Assembly (NCBI RefSeq): GCF_002157685.2
Contig: NZ_AP026738.1
Span: 2,046,001-2,110,000 of the forward strand
Reading direction: 5' to 3'
Length of the DNA: 64,000 bases
From: Comamonas thiooxydans
GTDB taxonomy: Bacteria > Pseudomonadota > Gammaproteobacteria > Burkholderiales > Burkholderiaceae_C
The notes below the pieces were generated by a model that did no database searches, was not told where the DNA came from, and saw only the letters and a list, made by a program, of their open reading frames with translations. The translations under genes and the position numbers were made by a program. Of the stretch, positions 1 through 8,200 are shown piece by piece (position 1 is the first letter of the stretch; each line of letters opens with the position of its first letter).

Positions 1-2
1 CC

Positions 3-578
3 GAATGCGATGCCAATTTCTGGGGGCGCTCTCTGAGCACTTGCGAGACCGCCGTTATGGATGACGATGGCAATCTGCTGGGAGCGGGCCAGGTCGGTGA
101 GATCGTGCACCGCGGCCCCAATGCCATGCTGGGTTATTTCAAGGACCCCAAGGCGACGGCAGAGGCACAGAAGTTTGGCTGGCACCATACCGGCGACCTG
201 GGCATGTGGGACGCGCAGGGGCGCATGGAGTTCATAGATCGCAAGAAGGACATGATCAAGACCGGCGGCGAGAACGTGGCCAGCGTGAAGGTTGAAGCCG
301 TGGTGCTGGCGCATCCGGAAGTGGCGGCCGCCGCCGTGTTCGGTCTGCCGCATCCCCACTGGAGCGAGGCGGTCTGTGCCTTTGTCATGCGCAAGCCGGG
401 GGCTCAAGTGGATTCGGAGTCGATACTGGCCCATTGCCGCAATCATCTCAGCGGCTTTGAAGTGCCAAAACTGGTCCATTTCGTGGAGGCCTTCCCGTCC
501 ACGGCGACGGGCAAGGTGCAGAAAAACGTGATGCGACGCCAGTTCGAGCAGGTGGCCAGAGAGCTTTGGGGCACCTGA
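3..578 (+). CDS. Acyl-CoA synthetase (AMP-binding), C-terminal part
   Basis: The frame is open from the window edge, so only about the last 190 residues of an ANL-superfamily acyl-CoA synthetase are present. The C-terminal hinge motif HTGDLG and the following DRKKDMIKTGGENV segment are intact. The near-terminal catalytic lysine lies in the STATGKVQKN motif. These enzymes activate a carboxylic acid with ATP and then load CoA, in the cytosol. The LSGFEVPK stretch is typical of the medium or long-chain fatty acid and AlkK-like branch, but chain length cannot be told from this part. It converges on the SDR at 633 and probably belongs to the same catabolic island as the BVMO and esterase, where it would activate released acids. 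Confidence 0.9.
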   Translation, partial: ECDANFWGRSLSTCETAVMDDDGNLLGAGQVGEIVHRGPNAMLGYFKDPKATAEAQKFGWHHTGDLGMWDAQGRMEFIDRKKDMIKTGGENVASVKVEAVVLAHPEVAAAAVFGLPHPHWSEAVCAFVMRKPGAQVDSESILAHCRNHLSGFEVPKLVHFVEAFPSTATGKVQKNVMRRQFEQVARELWGT

Positions 579-604
579 TATCCGGGCGTGCCCCGCAAAT
601 GCTG

Positions 605-634
605 CCAGGGCCTGCAAAAGCAGGCCCTGGTTTC
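605..634. terminator. Bidirectional hairpin between convergent genes
   Basis: An 11-bp perfect stem (CCAGGGCCTGC, 605-615, with its complement at 620-630) closes an AAAA loop and is followed by TTTC. It sits exactly between the convergent acyl-CoA synthetase and SDR genes, so it can serve either strand. Confidence 0.75.
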
Positions 635-1433
635 ACTCTGCGGTCTCCTGCGCCCAGGACAGTACCGGGTCGGCGCGCGTCTCGATGAGCTTGTTGCGAG
701 CCTTGAGTAGCGGGTCCAGCATCTCCGGCTGAGGCACGATCCAGTATTCACCACGGTCAATGGCTGCAAAGACGCGGTTGGCGAACTCCTCGGTGTCCAT
801 ACCGTTTTCGTCGAGCAAATGGGTCATCATGCCGTGAAACTTTGCCGACGCCGCGTCAGGTGCTTCTCGGAAGATGGCTGTCCTGACGGGGCCTGGTGCC
901 AGCAGCGAGACCTTGATTTGCGGATCAATGGCCGCGAGTTCGCCAGCCAGACCTTCGGTTAGCGCGACCACTGCGAACTTGGTGGCGGAGTAGGGAGCCA
1001 TCATGGCGCTGGGCAGAAAGCCGCCTACCGATGCTGTGTTGATGATGCGGGCAGGCCGGTTGGCCCTGAGCAGACGCGGCACAAAAGCGCGCAGGCCGTT
1101 GACGATGCCGTTGACATTGACCTGCCAGGCCTGCTGCCACTTGGCATCGCTGATCTCCCAGCTATTGCCGGTGCTGAGAACGCCTGCGTTGTTGAACAGC
1201 AGATCGACCTGACCGAAAGCTGCATAGGCCTTGTCGGCCAGCGCATCCAGCGACGCCTGGCTGGTGACATCGGTGGCCACGGCCAATGCCTGATCTCCCA
1301 GTTCCAGCGCGACTTTCTCAAGACCCGCCTGGTCGCGGTCTGCAACCACGACCTTCATTCCAAGAGTGACTGCCTTTCTGGCAAGGCCTGCACCAATTCC
1401 ACTGGCGGCGCCGGTGATGACTGCAACTTTCAT
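633..1433 (-). CDS. SDR-family NAD(P)-dependent oxidoreductase
   Basis: This 266-residue classical short-chain dehydrogenase has the TGAASGIG cofactor-binding motif near the N-terminus, NNAG at about residue 86, a catalytic serine in NTASVGG and the YSATK catalytic pair. An acidic residue after beta-strand 2 (ADRD) hints at NAD(H) preference, which is inference. It is transcribed away from the SDR/BVMO/esterase genes, with a 310-bp AT-rich regulatory region between. In this setting it may oxidise an alcohol released by the esterase, or the starting secondary alcohol. The substrate is unknown. Confidence 0.88.
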   Translation of the reverse strand: MKVAVITGAASGIGAGLARKAVTLGMKVVVADRDQAGLEKVALELGDQALAVATDVTSQASLDALADKAYAAFGQVDLLFNNAGVLSTGNSWEISDAKWQQAWQVNVNGIVNGLRAFVPRLLRANRPARIINTASVGGFLPSAMMAPYSATKFAVVALTEGLAGELAAIDPQIKVSLLAPGPVRTAIFREAPDAASAKFHGMMTHLLDENGMDTEEFANRVFAAIDRGEYWIVPQPEMLDPLLKARNKLIETRADPVLSWAQETAE

Positions 1434-1743
1434 GATTTCCTCATTGGCTAAATACGAATGGATTAAAGCATTTCCAGCTTATCTATATTTCTCACGAATT
1501 CCCGCTTGACAGTTATTGAAGGTGTTTACAGTCTTTATTGATTGATTAAATGGAAAGACCTGCTTGACATATAAAAAATCCGGGCACAGTACGTCCGAAT
1601 GAATTAATGGTTTTCACTAGGGACTGTAAACACAAACTTATTTTGTAAAGAGGAAAACTCAGAGTGATTTGAATTTGAAAAGAACAAAGAATCTCAATCC
1701 TCATCGCCAATTGGTGGCGGTCAGTCAGTATTGAGGTTTGAAA
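1434..1743. promoter_or_regulatory. Divergent AT-rich regulatory region with a 12-bp inverted repeat
   Basis: No gene fits in this 310-bp gap between divergent SDR genes. It is clearly more AT-rich than its surroundings. GTGTTTACAGTC at 1522-1533 is repeated as an exact inverse, GACTGTAAACAC, at 1622-1633. The two arms are about 88 bp apart and bracket two TTGACA hexamers (1506-1511 and 1564-1569). The spacing is too wide for a simple terminator hairpin and fits two operator half-sites. No regulator gene is present in this island, so the binding protein is unknown. Confidence 0.55.
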
Positions 1744-2493
1744 ATGAATCCATTCATCAGTGGTTTGGAAGGAAAAGTGGTTCTGGTCACAGGTGGTGCC
1801 TCGGGCATAGGCCTGGCCAGCGCCCAGGCCCTGGCAGCCAGCGGAGCCAAGGTGGTGTGTGCCGATCTGCAGCAAAGCCAGGATTTGCCGCAGGGCTGCG
1901 AATTTCGCAAGCTTGACGTGAGCAGCGAGAAGCTGACCAATGAGTTGGTTGCTTACATGCTGGACCGCTATGGGCATATTGATGGGCTGGTGACTTCGGC
2001 TGGCATTTCCCGCGTGGGTGATCTGGAGAGCATGCCCTTGCAGGAGTGGGAGCAGGTACTGCAGGTCAATTTGACGGGGACCATGCTCAGTGCTCGTGCC
2101 GTGGCCAGCCACATGAAACAGCGCGGTCAGGGCTCCATCGTCACCATCGCCAGCATCAACGGCATGCTGGGCAACCCGACCAATCTGGCCTATTGCACCT
2201 CCAAGGGGGCTGTGATCCAGATGGTGCGCAGTCTGGCCGCGGATCTCGGTCCTCACGGGGTGCGGGTCAACAGCATCAGCCCCGGCTATATCCATACGCC
2301 CATGACCACCATGCTTGATGAACTGCCTGTAGGCCAGGCTTTCGAGGCCATGCATTTGCTCAAGCGGGCGGGCAGGCCGCAAGAGGTGGGTAATGCCGTG
2401 GCATTTTTGCTTTCCGATATTTCTTCATTTATTACCGGGGTCAATCTTCCGGTAGATGGCGGATTCTCTGCAGCAAAAGTAATTAATATTTAA
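1744..2493 (+). CDS. SDR-family oxidoreductase
   Basis: A classical SDR of 249 residues with TGGASGIG, the active-site serine in ASING, the YCTSK motif and the C-terminal PVDGG signature of FabG-like members. The ATG at 1744 is preferred over the in-frame TTG at 1738 because a GAGG ribosome site lies seven bases upstream. The next gene, a Baeyer-Villiger monooxygenase, starts nine bases after the stop, so the two are co-transcribed. The expected role is oxidation of a secondary or cyclic alcohol to the ketone used by the monooxygenase. The substrate is not evident. The last 100 bases are unusually AT-rich compared with the body of the gene. Confidence 0.88.
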   Translation: MNPFISGLEGKVVLVTGGASGIGLASAQALAASGAKVVCADLQQSQDLPQGCEFRKLDVSSEKLTNELVAYMLDRYGHIDGLVTSAGISRVGDLESMPLQEWEQVLQVNLTGTMLSARAVASHMKQRGQGSIVTIASINGMLGNPTNLAYCTSKGAVIQMVRSLAADLGPHGVRVNSISPGYIHTPMTTMLDELPVGQAFEAMHLLKRAGRPQEVGNAVAFLLSDISSFITGVNLPVDGGFSAAKVINI

Positions 2494-2502
2494 GGAATTC
2501 CA

Positions 2503-3966
2503 ATGAAATATGATGTCATAGTGATTGGTTGCGGAATGTCCGGAATTCTGGCTGGTATTCATCTGAAGAATAGCGGGAAGAAATTCATTATTCTTGAAAA
2601 GGCCGGGACATTGGGGGGAACCTGGCGGGATAATACTTATCCAGGCCTGACTTGCGATGTGCCATCGCACGCCTACACCTATTCTTTCGAACCCAACCCC
2701 GAATGGTCTCGGGTACTTCCGCCCGGAGCCGAGATTCAGCAGTATTTCGAAGGCGTGTTCCAGAAATACGGTATTGCCGATTTTTCGCAGTTCGGCACCG
2801 AAATCACGCGTGCCGAATGGACGGGCGATGCCTGGACGCTGCAGGATCAGCATGGCAAGCAATATCAGGGCAAGGTGGTGGTTGCCGCCACAGGTGTGCT
2901 GCACCACCCCAACTACCCGCAGCTCAAGGGCCTGGAGGAGTTCGAGGGGAACACGATTCACAGTGCGCGCTGGGATCATTCGGTACCGCTGGACGGCAAG
3001 AGGATCGCCGTCATCGGCACGGGATCAACGGGCGTGCAAATTGTCTCGGCACTGGCGTCGCGTGCCAGGGTGAGGCATTTTCAGCGCACGGCCCAATGGA
3101 TTTTTCCGGTCGAGAATCCAGCTTTCAGCGAAGAGCAGCGCGCCGAATTCCGCAGCAACCGCGATCTGCTGATTTATCTGCAGCGCGAACCTACTTATGT
3201 GGCCAATGTTGAACGCTTTACCGAGGGTGTGCTGGATCCGAATTCGGAGCAGATTCAGGAAATTCAGAAAATCTGCCAGGACAACCTGGATGGCTCTGTT
3301 GCAGACGCAGCCTTGCGTGAAAAGCTGCAGCCTCATTACCGGGCTGGTTGCAAGCGCCTGATTTATTCGCCCGACTATTACAAGGCGATCCAGCACCCCG
3401 ATTCCGAGTTGATCACCGAAGCTATTGCCAAGGTCGAGAAAAAGGGAGTGCGTACCAGCGACGGCGTGCTGCATGAGGTGGACATCATCGTCCTAGCCAC
3501 GGGATTCAAGACCGACCGCTATGTGCGCCCCATGAATGTGACAGGCCTGAACGGAGCCACGCTGGAGCAGGCCTGGAGCGATGTGCCCACCGCATACAAG
3601 TCCATCTCGGTGCCGGGCTTTCCCAACTTTTACTTCATGAACGGGCCGACCTCTCCCGTGGGCAACTTCTCCCTGATCGATACCTCGGAAATGCAGTGGG
3701 GCTATATCTCGCAGTTGATAGAGCGTGGTCAGCAAGCCGGTGTAGCAGGGCTTTCGGCCAGGCCCGAAGCCCTGGCTCAGTACGACCAGGAGCGCTTGCA
3801 GGCCGCCAAAGGCTCGGTCTTCGGCTCGGGCTGCAACAGCTGGTACCTGGACAGAAACGGTGTGCCCAACACATGGCCTTGGTCGCAGTCGCGCTTCAGG
3901 CAGGAGATGAGTGCGCCGGTATGGCAGGACTATATCCACCACCAGACCGAAGAGCTTGTGGCCTGA
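2503..3966 (+). CDS. Flavin-containing Baeyer-Villiger monooxygenase, type I
   Basis: The 487-residue protein has an N-terminal FAD-binding GCGMSG motif, the type I BVMO fingerprint FEGNTIHSARWD (FxGxxxHxxxWD) around residue 148, and a second dinucleotide motif, GTGSTG, at about residue 173 for NADPH. A second ATG motif (VLATGF) follows. Such enzymes insert oxygen next to a ketone to give an ester or lactone, using FAD, NADPH and O2. It lies between an SDR that could supply the ketone and an esterase that could open the product. An AAGGAATT ribosome site precedes the ATG. Its first 140 bases are AT-rich with codon use unlike the rest of the gene. It could act on cyclic, steroid or linear ketones; the sequence does not decide. 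Confidence 0.9.
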   Translation: MKYDVIVIGCGMSGILAGIHLKNSGKKFIILEKAGTLGGTWRDNTYPGLTCDVPSHAYTYSFEPNPEWSRVLPPGAEIQQYFEGVFQKYGIADFSQFGTEITRAEWTGDAWTLQDQHGKQYQGKVVVAATGVLHHPNYPQLKGLEEFEGNTIHSARWDHSVPLDGKRIAVIGTGSTGVQIVSALASRARVRHFQRTAQWIFPVENPAFSEEQRAEFRSNRDLLIYLQREPTYVANVERFTEGVLDPNSEQIQEIQKICQDNLDGSVADAALREKLQPHYRAGCKRLIYSPDYYKAIQHPDSELITEAIAKVEKKGVRTSDGVLHEVDIIVLATGFKTDRYVRPMNVTGLNGATLEQAWSDVPTAYKSISVPGFPNFYFMNGPTSPVGNFSLIDTSEMQWGYISQLIERGQQAGVAGLSARPEALAQYDQERLQAAKGSVFGSGCNSWYLDRNGVPNTWPWSQSRFRQEMSAPVWQDYIHHQTEELVA

Positions 3967-4032
3967 GTGCCCTCTTGCGCCCGTCCTGGCCTGTCCCGGT
4001 CGGGCGCGCTTCATCAACTTCAAGGAGTCCCA

Positions 4033-4974
4033 ATGCAGATACACCCCGAAATGGCTGCCGTGCTGGAGCAGTTCAAGGATGCTCCGCCCATTGATTTTGT
4101 GGCCACTCCGGTGCCCGAAATCCGCAAGCTCATGGACCACATGGCCTTCCCGCCTGCCGACCTGCCCATGCATGAGGTGCGCGAGATAGACATTCCCGGT
4201 GGCGATGGCCAGCCGCTCAAGCTGCGCCTGTACCGTCCCGGCACCGCGCAGGCAGCGCCGGTCATGGTCTATTTCCACGGCGGTGGCTGGTGCATAGGCA
4301 CGCTGGAAACGCATGACAACCTGTGCCGCCACCTGGCGCGCCTGACCGGCATGAATCTTGTGTCGGTCGATTACCGGCTGGCTCCCGAGCATGTCTTTCC
4401 CGCCGCGCTGGACGACGCCTATGCCGCCACGCGCTGGGTGGCACTGCATGCGGCCGAGCTGCATTGCGATGCGCGGCAGCTGATGGTGGCGGGCGACAGC
4501 GCGGGGGGCAATCTGGCCGTCGCCACCTGCCTGCGCGCAAAAGAAGACGGCTGGAGAGGCATATCCCAGCAACTGCTGTTCTATCCGGTCTGCGATGCGC
4601 ATATGGATGCGCCATCGCATGCGCTTTATGGGCAGATGCCGTTTCTCACCACCGAAGCCATGGCCGCGATGTGGCATCACTATCACCCTGCCATGCCTGC
4701 ACATCCACTGGCCTCCATCATGCAGTACCCCGATCTCGCTGGCTTGCCGGCAGCGGTGCTGGTGACGGCGGAGCTGGACATATTGCGCGACGAAGGAGAG
4801 GCCTTTGGCCTGCGCCTGCAGCAGGCCGGCGTAGCCGTTTCCAGCCTTCGTGCGCAAGGCATGTTGCATGGGTTTGCCAACTTCAGCACCCTGGTGCCGG
4901 CAGTGGCAAAGTTGCTGCAAGAGGCTTGTGCGAAGCTGTCTTTCGGCAAGATATCGGCTGTTGGACAAGCCTGA
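4033..4974 (+). CDS. Alpha/beta hydrolase of the HSL (GDXG) family
   Basis: A 313-residue carboxylesterase or lactonase with the HGGGW oxyanion-hole motif, nucleophile motif GDSAGG, acid residue in AELDILRDEG and catalytic histidine in MLHGF, the complete set of the hormone-sensitive-lipase family. The ATG at 4033 has an AAGGAG site eight bases upstream; an in-frame GTG at 3967 has none. It starts 66 bases after the BVMO and probably ends that operon. The likely role is hydrolysis of the ester or lactone made by the BVMO. The released acid could then be activated by the acyl-CoA synthetase at the window start. Confidence 0.9.
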   Translation: MQIHPEMAAVLEQFKDAPPIDFVATPVPEIRKLMDHMAFPPADLPMHEVREIDIPGGDGQPLKLRLYRPGTAQAAPVMVYFHGGGWCIGTLETHDNLCRHLARLTGMNLVSVDYRLAPEHVFPAALDDAYAATRWVALHAAELHCDARQLMVAGDSAGGNLAVATCLRAKEDGWRGISQQLLFYPVCDAHMDAPSHALYGQMPFLTTEAMAAMWHHYHPAMPAHPLASIMQYPDLAGLPAAVLVTAELDILRDEGEAFGLRLQQAGVAVSSLRAQGMLHGFANFSTLVPAVAKLLQEACAKLSFGKISAVGQA

Positions 4975-4983
4975 TACATGCAA

Positions 4984-4999
4984 CTGTTCATGTATACAG
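4984..4999. promoter_or_regulatory. LexA-like box (CTGT-N8-ACAG), orphan
   Basis: CTGTTCATGTATACAG matches the CTGT-N8-ACAG dyad of proteobacterial SOS boxes. It lies ten bases after the esterase stop, and the only recognisable downstream unit before the terminator at 5178-5215 is a 22-codon open frame starting at 5009. The match may be chance. Confidence 0.3.
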
Positions 5000-5177
5000 T
5001 CATGTGTGATGGATGCCTCAGTTTTATCCCCGCATCATGTGGACGCTCTTGTGGAAAACTATGCTTTCAAGCCTTGAAACCCGCGCCAGATGGTGATTTG
5101 CACGGATTGCCTAAAAAATAGACGATTTGAGCAAAGGGATTGAATCGAGGGTTTTTGCTAGTGGTTCTGAGGCTGTA

Positions 5178-5215
5178 AAAAAGCCCGCCAACCGTTGCCG
5201 GTAGCGGGCTTTTTT
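5178..5215. terminator. Bidirectional intrinsic terminator
   Basis: AAAAGCCCGC and GCGGGCTTTTTT flank a loop and give A-rich and T-rich ends on both strands. It ends the catabolic operon (or a short transcript from about 5000) on the plus strand and the U32 gene on the minus strand. Confidence 0.85.
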
Positions 5216-5231
5216 GTGGGCTCAAACGTGC

Positions 5232-7238
5232 TCAGGAAAGTTGCTGAGGTGTGGGGCGTGTGCGGTAGAACTGCATGGGAGACTCTTGCATTTCCTTGGC
5301 ATGCTGGTTGAGCACTGACTTCTTCATCTTGCCCACCACATGCATCTCGCAGGGCTTGCAGTCAAAGCGCAGCGTGAGCTTTTCCTTGCCGTTGATCAGC
5401 TGCAGCGGCTCTGCCTTGATGGTGCCCTTAACGCCGATCACGCCCTTGGCCTGCTTGGGACACAGGCTCATCGAGAAGCGCACGCAGTGCTTGGTGATCA
5501 TCAGCGAGACTTCGCCTTCTTCTTCCTTGCTCTCGTAGGCAGCGTCGATGATCTTCACGCCATGCTTCACATAGAAGTCATGGGCCTTCTGGTTGTAGAC
5601 ATTGGCCAGATAGGTCAGCGTGTCTTCAGGGAAAGGCACGGGCGGCTCCACGGGCTTGGCGCGGGGCAGACGCACAAAGCCGTCGGCGCGGGCCTGCTCC
5701 AATGCAGCTACGGCATCGCGACGCAGCTGGTTGAGCACCGATGCCGGGACAAACCAGGGCTGGCTCAGGCTCAGTGAAATATCGTTCACCTCGAAAACCG
5801 TCGCGCCAAAGCGCCCCAACTGCTCGCGCAGCGTGGCTTCTGCCTTGGCTGGGTCGGTGGCGCTCTGGTGCTCATGCTCGATGGCGGCAGCTCCGACAAA
5901 CCCGTCCTCGTCGGTCAGCGTCAACGCAAAGCCGGCAGCAGCTTCCTTGAACTCGGCCCACAGGCCGATGCGGCGTTCACTGGATTTTTTCTCCAGCGTG
6001 CGCACCCAGTCCATATCGCGGTTGCGGTTGATCTCCAGGCCCTTGCGCAGATCCTTGAACTCGGCAATCTCGTTTTTGGGGAAGACGCGCCAGATGCCTT
6101 TCTTGGCGCTCACGCATTCGGCACGATTGATGTGCACGCCCACCAGTTCCTTTTGCAGATCGTAGTAGCACAGACCGTCGCCGTTGTGCAGCTCGGTGGC
6201 CTTGTCGCTGGTTTCGATCTCGAACCATTTGTCGCCGACCTGGGTCACCCAGCCTATGGCACGACCCGGTGTCTTGGGCGTGTCGAAGGCGCCGATGTCA
6301 TCCTTGCGGCCGTTGACGAAGTAGTCGGTGAACTCGCGGTTGAAATTCTGGTCCGGATCGGGTTCGAACGAGAAAGTGGTGCGGCCTGACGACGAGCGCG
6401 CCAGCGGCTGATCGGAGAACTCGCGCTCCTCGATGATTTCGTCGAGCAGCTTGCGGTAATGGGCCGTGATGTTCTTCACATAGCCCATGTCCTTGTAGCG
6501 GCCCTCGATCTTGAAGCTGCGCACGCCGGCATCGATCAGGGCACGCAGGTTGTCGCTCTGGTTGTTGTCCTTCATGGACAGCACATGCTTTTCATGCGCG
6601 ATGATGCGGCCGCTGGCATCGGTCACCTCATAGGGCAGGCGGCAGGCCTGGTTGCAGTCGCCGCGATTGGCGCTGCGCCCCGTGTGGGCATGGCTGATGA
6701 AGCACTGGCCCGAGTAGGCCACGCACAGTGCGCCATGCACAAAGTATTCGATGGTGGTGCGGCTCGGGTCTGTCGCGGCGCGCACGGCGGCAATCTGCTG
6801 GAGGTCCAGCTCGCGCGCCAGCACGATCTGCGACAGACCGGCGTCCTGCAGAAAGCGGCCCTTCTCGGGCGTGCGGATATCGGTCTGGGTGGAAGCGTGC
6901 AGCTGAATGGGGGGCAGGTCCAGCTCCAGCAGACCCATGTCCTGGATGATCAGTGCGTCGGCTCCGGCGTTGTAGATCTGCCAGGCCATATCGCGCGCGC
7001 CCTGCAGCTCATCGTCACGCAAGATGGTGTTGAGCGTGATGAAGATGCGGCTGCCAAAGCGGTGGGCATGCTTGATGAGCCGCTCCAGATCGCGGATGTC
7101 GTTGCCTGCCGTCGCGCGGGCGCCAAAGGCCGGGCCGCCGATATAGACGGCGTCCGCGCCGTGATTGACGGCTTCGATGCCGATATCGGCGTCGCGCGCC
7201 GGGGACAGGAGTTCGAGCTGGTGGGGCAGGAGAGACAT
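5232..7238 (-). CDS. rlhA: U32-family protein, RlhA-like 23S rRNA C2501 hydroxylase
   Basis: The 668-residue length fits RlhA (E. coli YdcP, about 650 residues) rather than the shorter collagenase-type U32 proteins. The family signature EYFVHGALCVAYSGQC lies at about residue 165, followed by conserved cysteines in the RGDCNQACRLPY segment. The ALIDAGVRSFKIEGRYK motif is also intact. A C-terminal DUF3656-like half ends in a Cys-containing DCKPCEM stretch. RlhA introduces 5-hydroxycytidine into 23S rRNA, probably using prephenate-derived chemistry and an iron-sulfur centre; this comes from the family. The gene stands alone, with the NrtR-like gene 59 bases upstream on the same strand. Confidence 0.82.
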   Translation of the reverse strand: MSLLPHQLELLSPARDADIGIEAVNHGADAVYIGGPAFGARATAGNDIRDLERLIKHAHRFGSRIFITLNTILRDDELQGARDMAWQIYNAGADALIIQDMGLLELDLPPIQLHASTQTDIRTPEKGRFLQDAGLSQIVLARELDLQQIAAVRAATDPSRTTIEYFVHGALCVAYSGQCFISHAHTGRSANRGDCNQACRLPYEVTDASGRIIAHEKHVLSMKDNNQSDNLRALIDAGVRSFKIEGRYKDMGYVKNITAHYRKLLDEIIEEREFSDQPLARSSSGRTTFSFEPDPDQNFNREFTDYFVNGRKDDIGAFDTPKTPGRAIGWVTQVGDKWFEIETSDKATELHNGDGLCYYDLQKELVGVHINRAECVSAKKGIWRVFPKNEIAEFKDLRKGLEINRNRDMDWVRTLEKKSSERRIGLWAEFKEAAAGFALTLTDEDGFVGAAAIEHEHQSATDPAKAEATLREQLGRFGATVFEVNDISLSLSQPWFVPASVLNQLRRDAVAALEQARADGFVRLPRAKPVEPPVPFPEDTLTYLANVYNQKAHDFYVKHGVKIIDAAYESKEEEGEVSLMITKHCVRFSMSLCPKQAKGVIGVKGTIKAEPLQLINGKEKLTLRFDCKPCEMHVVGKMKKSVLNQHAKEMQESPMQFYRTRPTPQQLS

Positions 7239-7297
7239 AGGGGCAGGATTATCTCAGCAAGCCCCGGTTTCGGCACAGCGGCGGGTAATCGCCTGGT

Positions 7298-8032
7298 TCA
7301 ATGACCGCGTGGGCTGAATGTGCGCGGAAATACCACGGGCCCGCTGCGGTCCGCCAGCCGGTAGCCCATGGCGGGGCGGTTCGACACGCCTTCCACATGG
7401 CCGGCTTCGACCAAAAAGTTCGCTGCCAGCATGCGGGTGCGAAAGCCGCTTTTGTCCACGCTGCGCCCCAGCACGGTTTCATAGACTTGCTGCAACTGGG
7501 GTAGGGTGAAGGGCTCTCTCAGCAAAAAAGCGGGCAGCGAGGTGTATTCGACCTTGCTGCGCAGTCGCTCCACCGCCGCCTGCAGGATGCTGCCATGGTC
7601 GAACGCCAGTGCGGGCCGGTGCAGCAATTCATCCACTTCGAACCAGGCCACATCGGCCGCATTGGCACCTTTGGTCAGTTGCAGCTCATGGGCGGGAATC
7701 AGCGCAAAGTACACATGGGTGGCCGACCAGCCACGCGGGTCACGTGCCGCGCCGCCCCAGCTGCCAAGCTGTTCCAGATAAGGGCTGTCCACCCCCGTCT
7801 TCTCCTTGAGCTTGCGCGCGGCGCAGGCTTGCAGATCGGCATCCAGATCCACATTCACAAACCCTCCGGGCAAGGCCCAGAGGCCGGGAAATGGATCGTC
7901 TTCATGGCCTGGGCGTTGCACCAGCAATACATTCAAGCGACCTTGCGCAATCGTGAAGATCACCACATCCACCGTGGTGTAGGGACGGGGAAAGTCCGGC
8001 GCTGGCTTGGAGTGACGCTGTGTAACGCTCAT
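7298..8032 (-). CDS. nrtR: NrtR-like transcriptional regulator (Nudix domain plus winged helix)
   Basis: Residues about 20-150 form a Nudix fold and residues about 160-240 match the winged-helix domain of NrtR regulators, including the FTLPQLQQVYE helix. NrtR proteins repress NAD-metabolism genes and respond to ADP-ribose. The Nudix box reads RKLKEKTGV where catalytic enzymes have REUxEExGU, so two metal-binding glutamates are replaced by lysine. This points to a sensor rather than an active hydrolase. The gene diverges from the KptA/HAD/NADAR/ADP-ribosylglycohydrolase operon, and two palindromes lie in the shared upstream region. It may control both directions. Confidence 0.85.
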   Translation of the reverse strand: MSVTQRHSKPAPDFPRPYTTVDVVIFTIAQGRLNVLLVQRPGHEDDPFPGLWALPGGFVNVDLDADLQACAARKLKEKTGVDSPYLEQLGSWGGAARDPRGWSATHVYFALIPAHELQLTKGANAADVAWFEVDELLHRPALAFDHGSILQAAVERLRSKVEYTSLPAFLLREPFTLPQLQQVYETVLGRSVDKSGFRTRMLAANFLVEAGHVEGVSNRPAMGYRLADRSGPVVFPRTFSPRGH

Positions 8033-8060
8033 GAATCAGGCTTGACGGGATGAATATTGG

Positions 8061-8103
8061 GTTGTATTGTACAACTCACATAAGTTGTTCAATGCAACTT
8101 ATG
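8061..8103. promoter_or_regulatory. Tandem palindromes, candidate NrtR operators
   Basis: GTTGTATTGTACAAC (8061-8075) is a 6-bp dyad with a 3-base spacer. CATAAGTTG (8079-8087) and CAACTTATG (8095-8103) form a 9-bp dyad with a 7-base spacer. The GTTG cores begin 23 bases apart, about two helix turns. They lie between the divergent nrtR-like gene and the kptA operon, the expected place for an autoregulated operator. Confidence 0.55.
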
Positions 8104-8200
8104 CAGTGAAGCCCAGGCAGGCTCTGGCTGCCCTGCAGTGCAAGCACCTGCCGATAGCCAGACAGGCCGTCTGGAACAAAGAGAAAAAGAAAACAAGAAA

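Noticed and set aside
1531..1559. GTCTTT...AAAGAC stem inside the divergent regulatory region
   Set aside because: Only 6 bp with a 17-base loop; likely chance in an AT-rich segment, unlike the 12-bp exact repeat nearby.
3967..4032. GTG start for the esterase giving 22 extra residues
   Set aside because: The ATG at 4033 has a strong AAGGAG site and matches the normal family start; the extension is Pro/Arg-rich leader.
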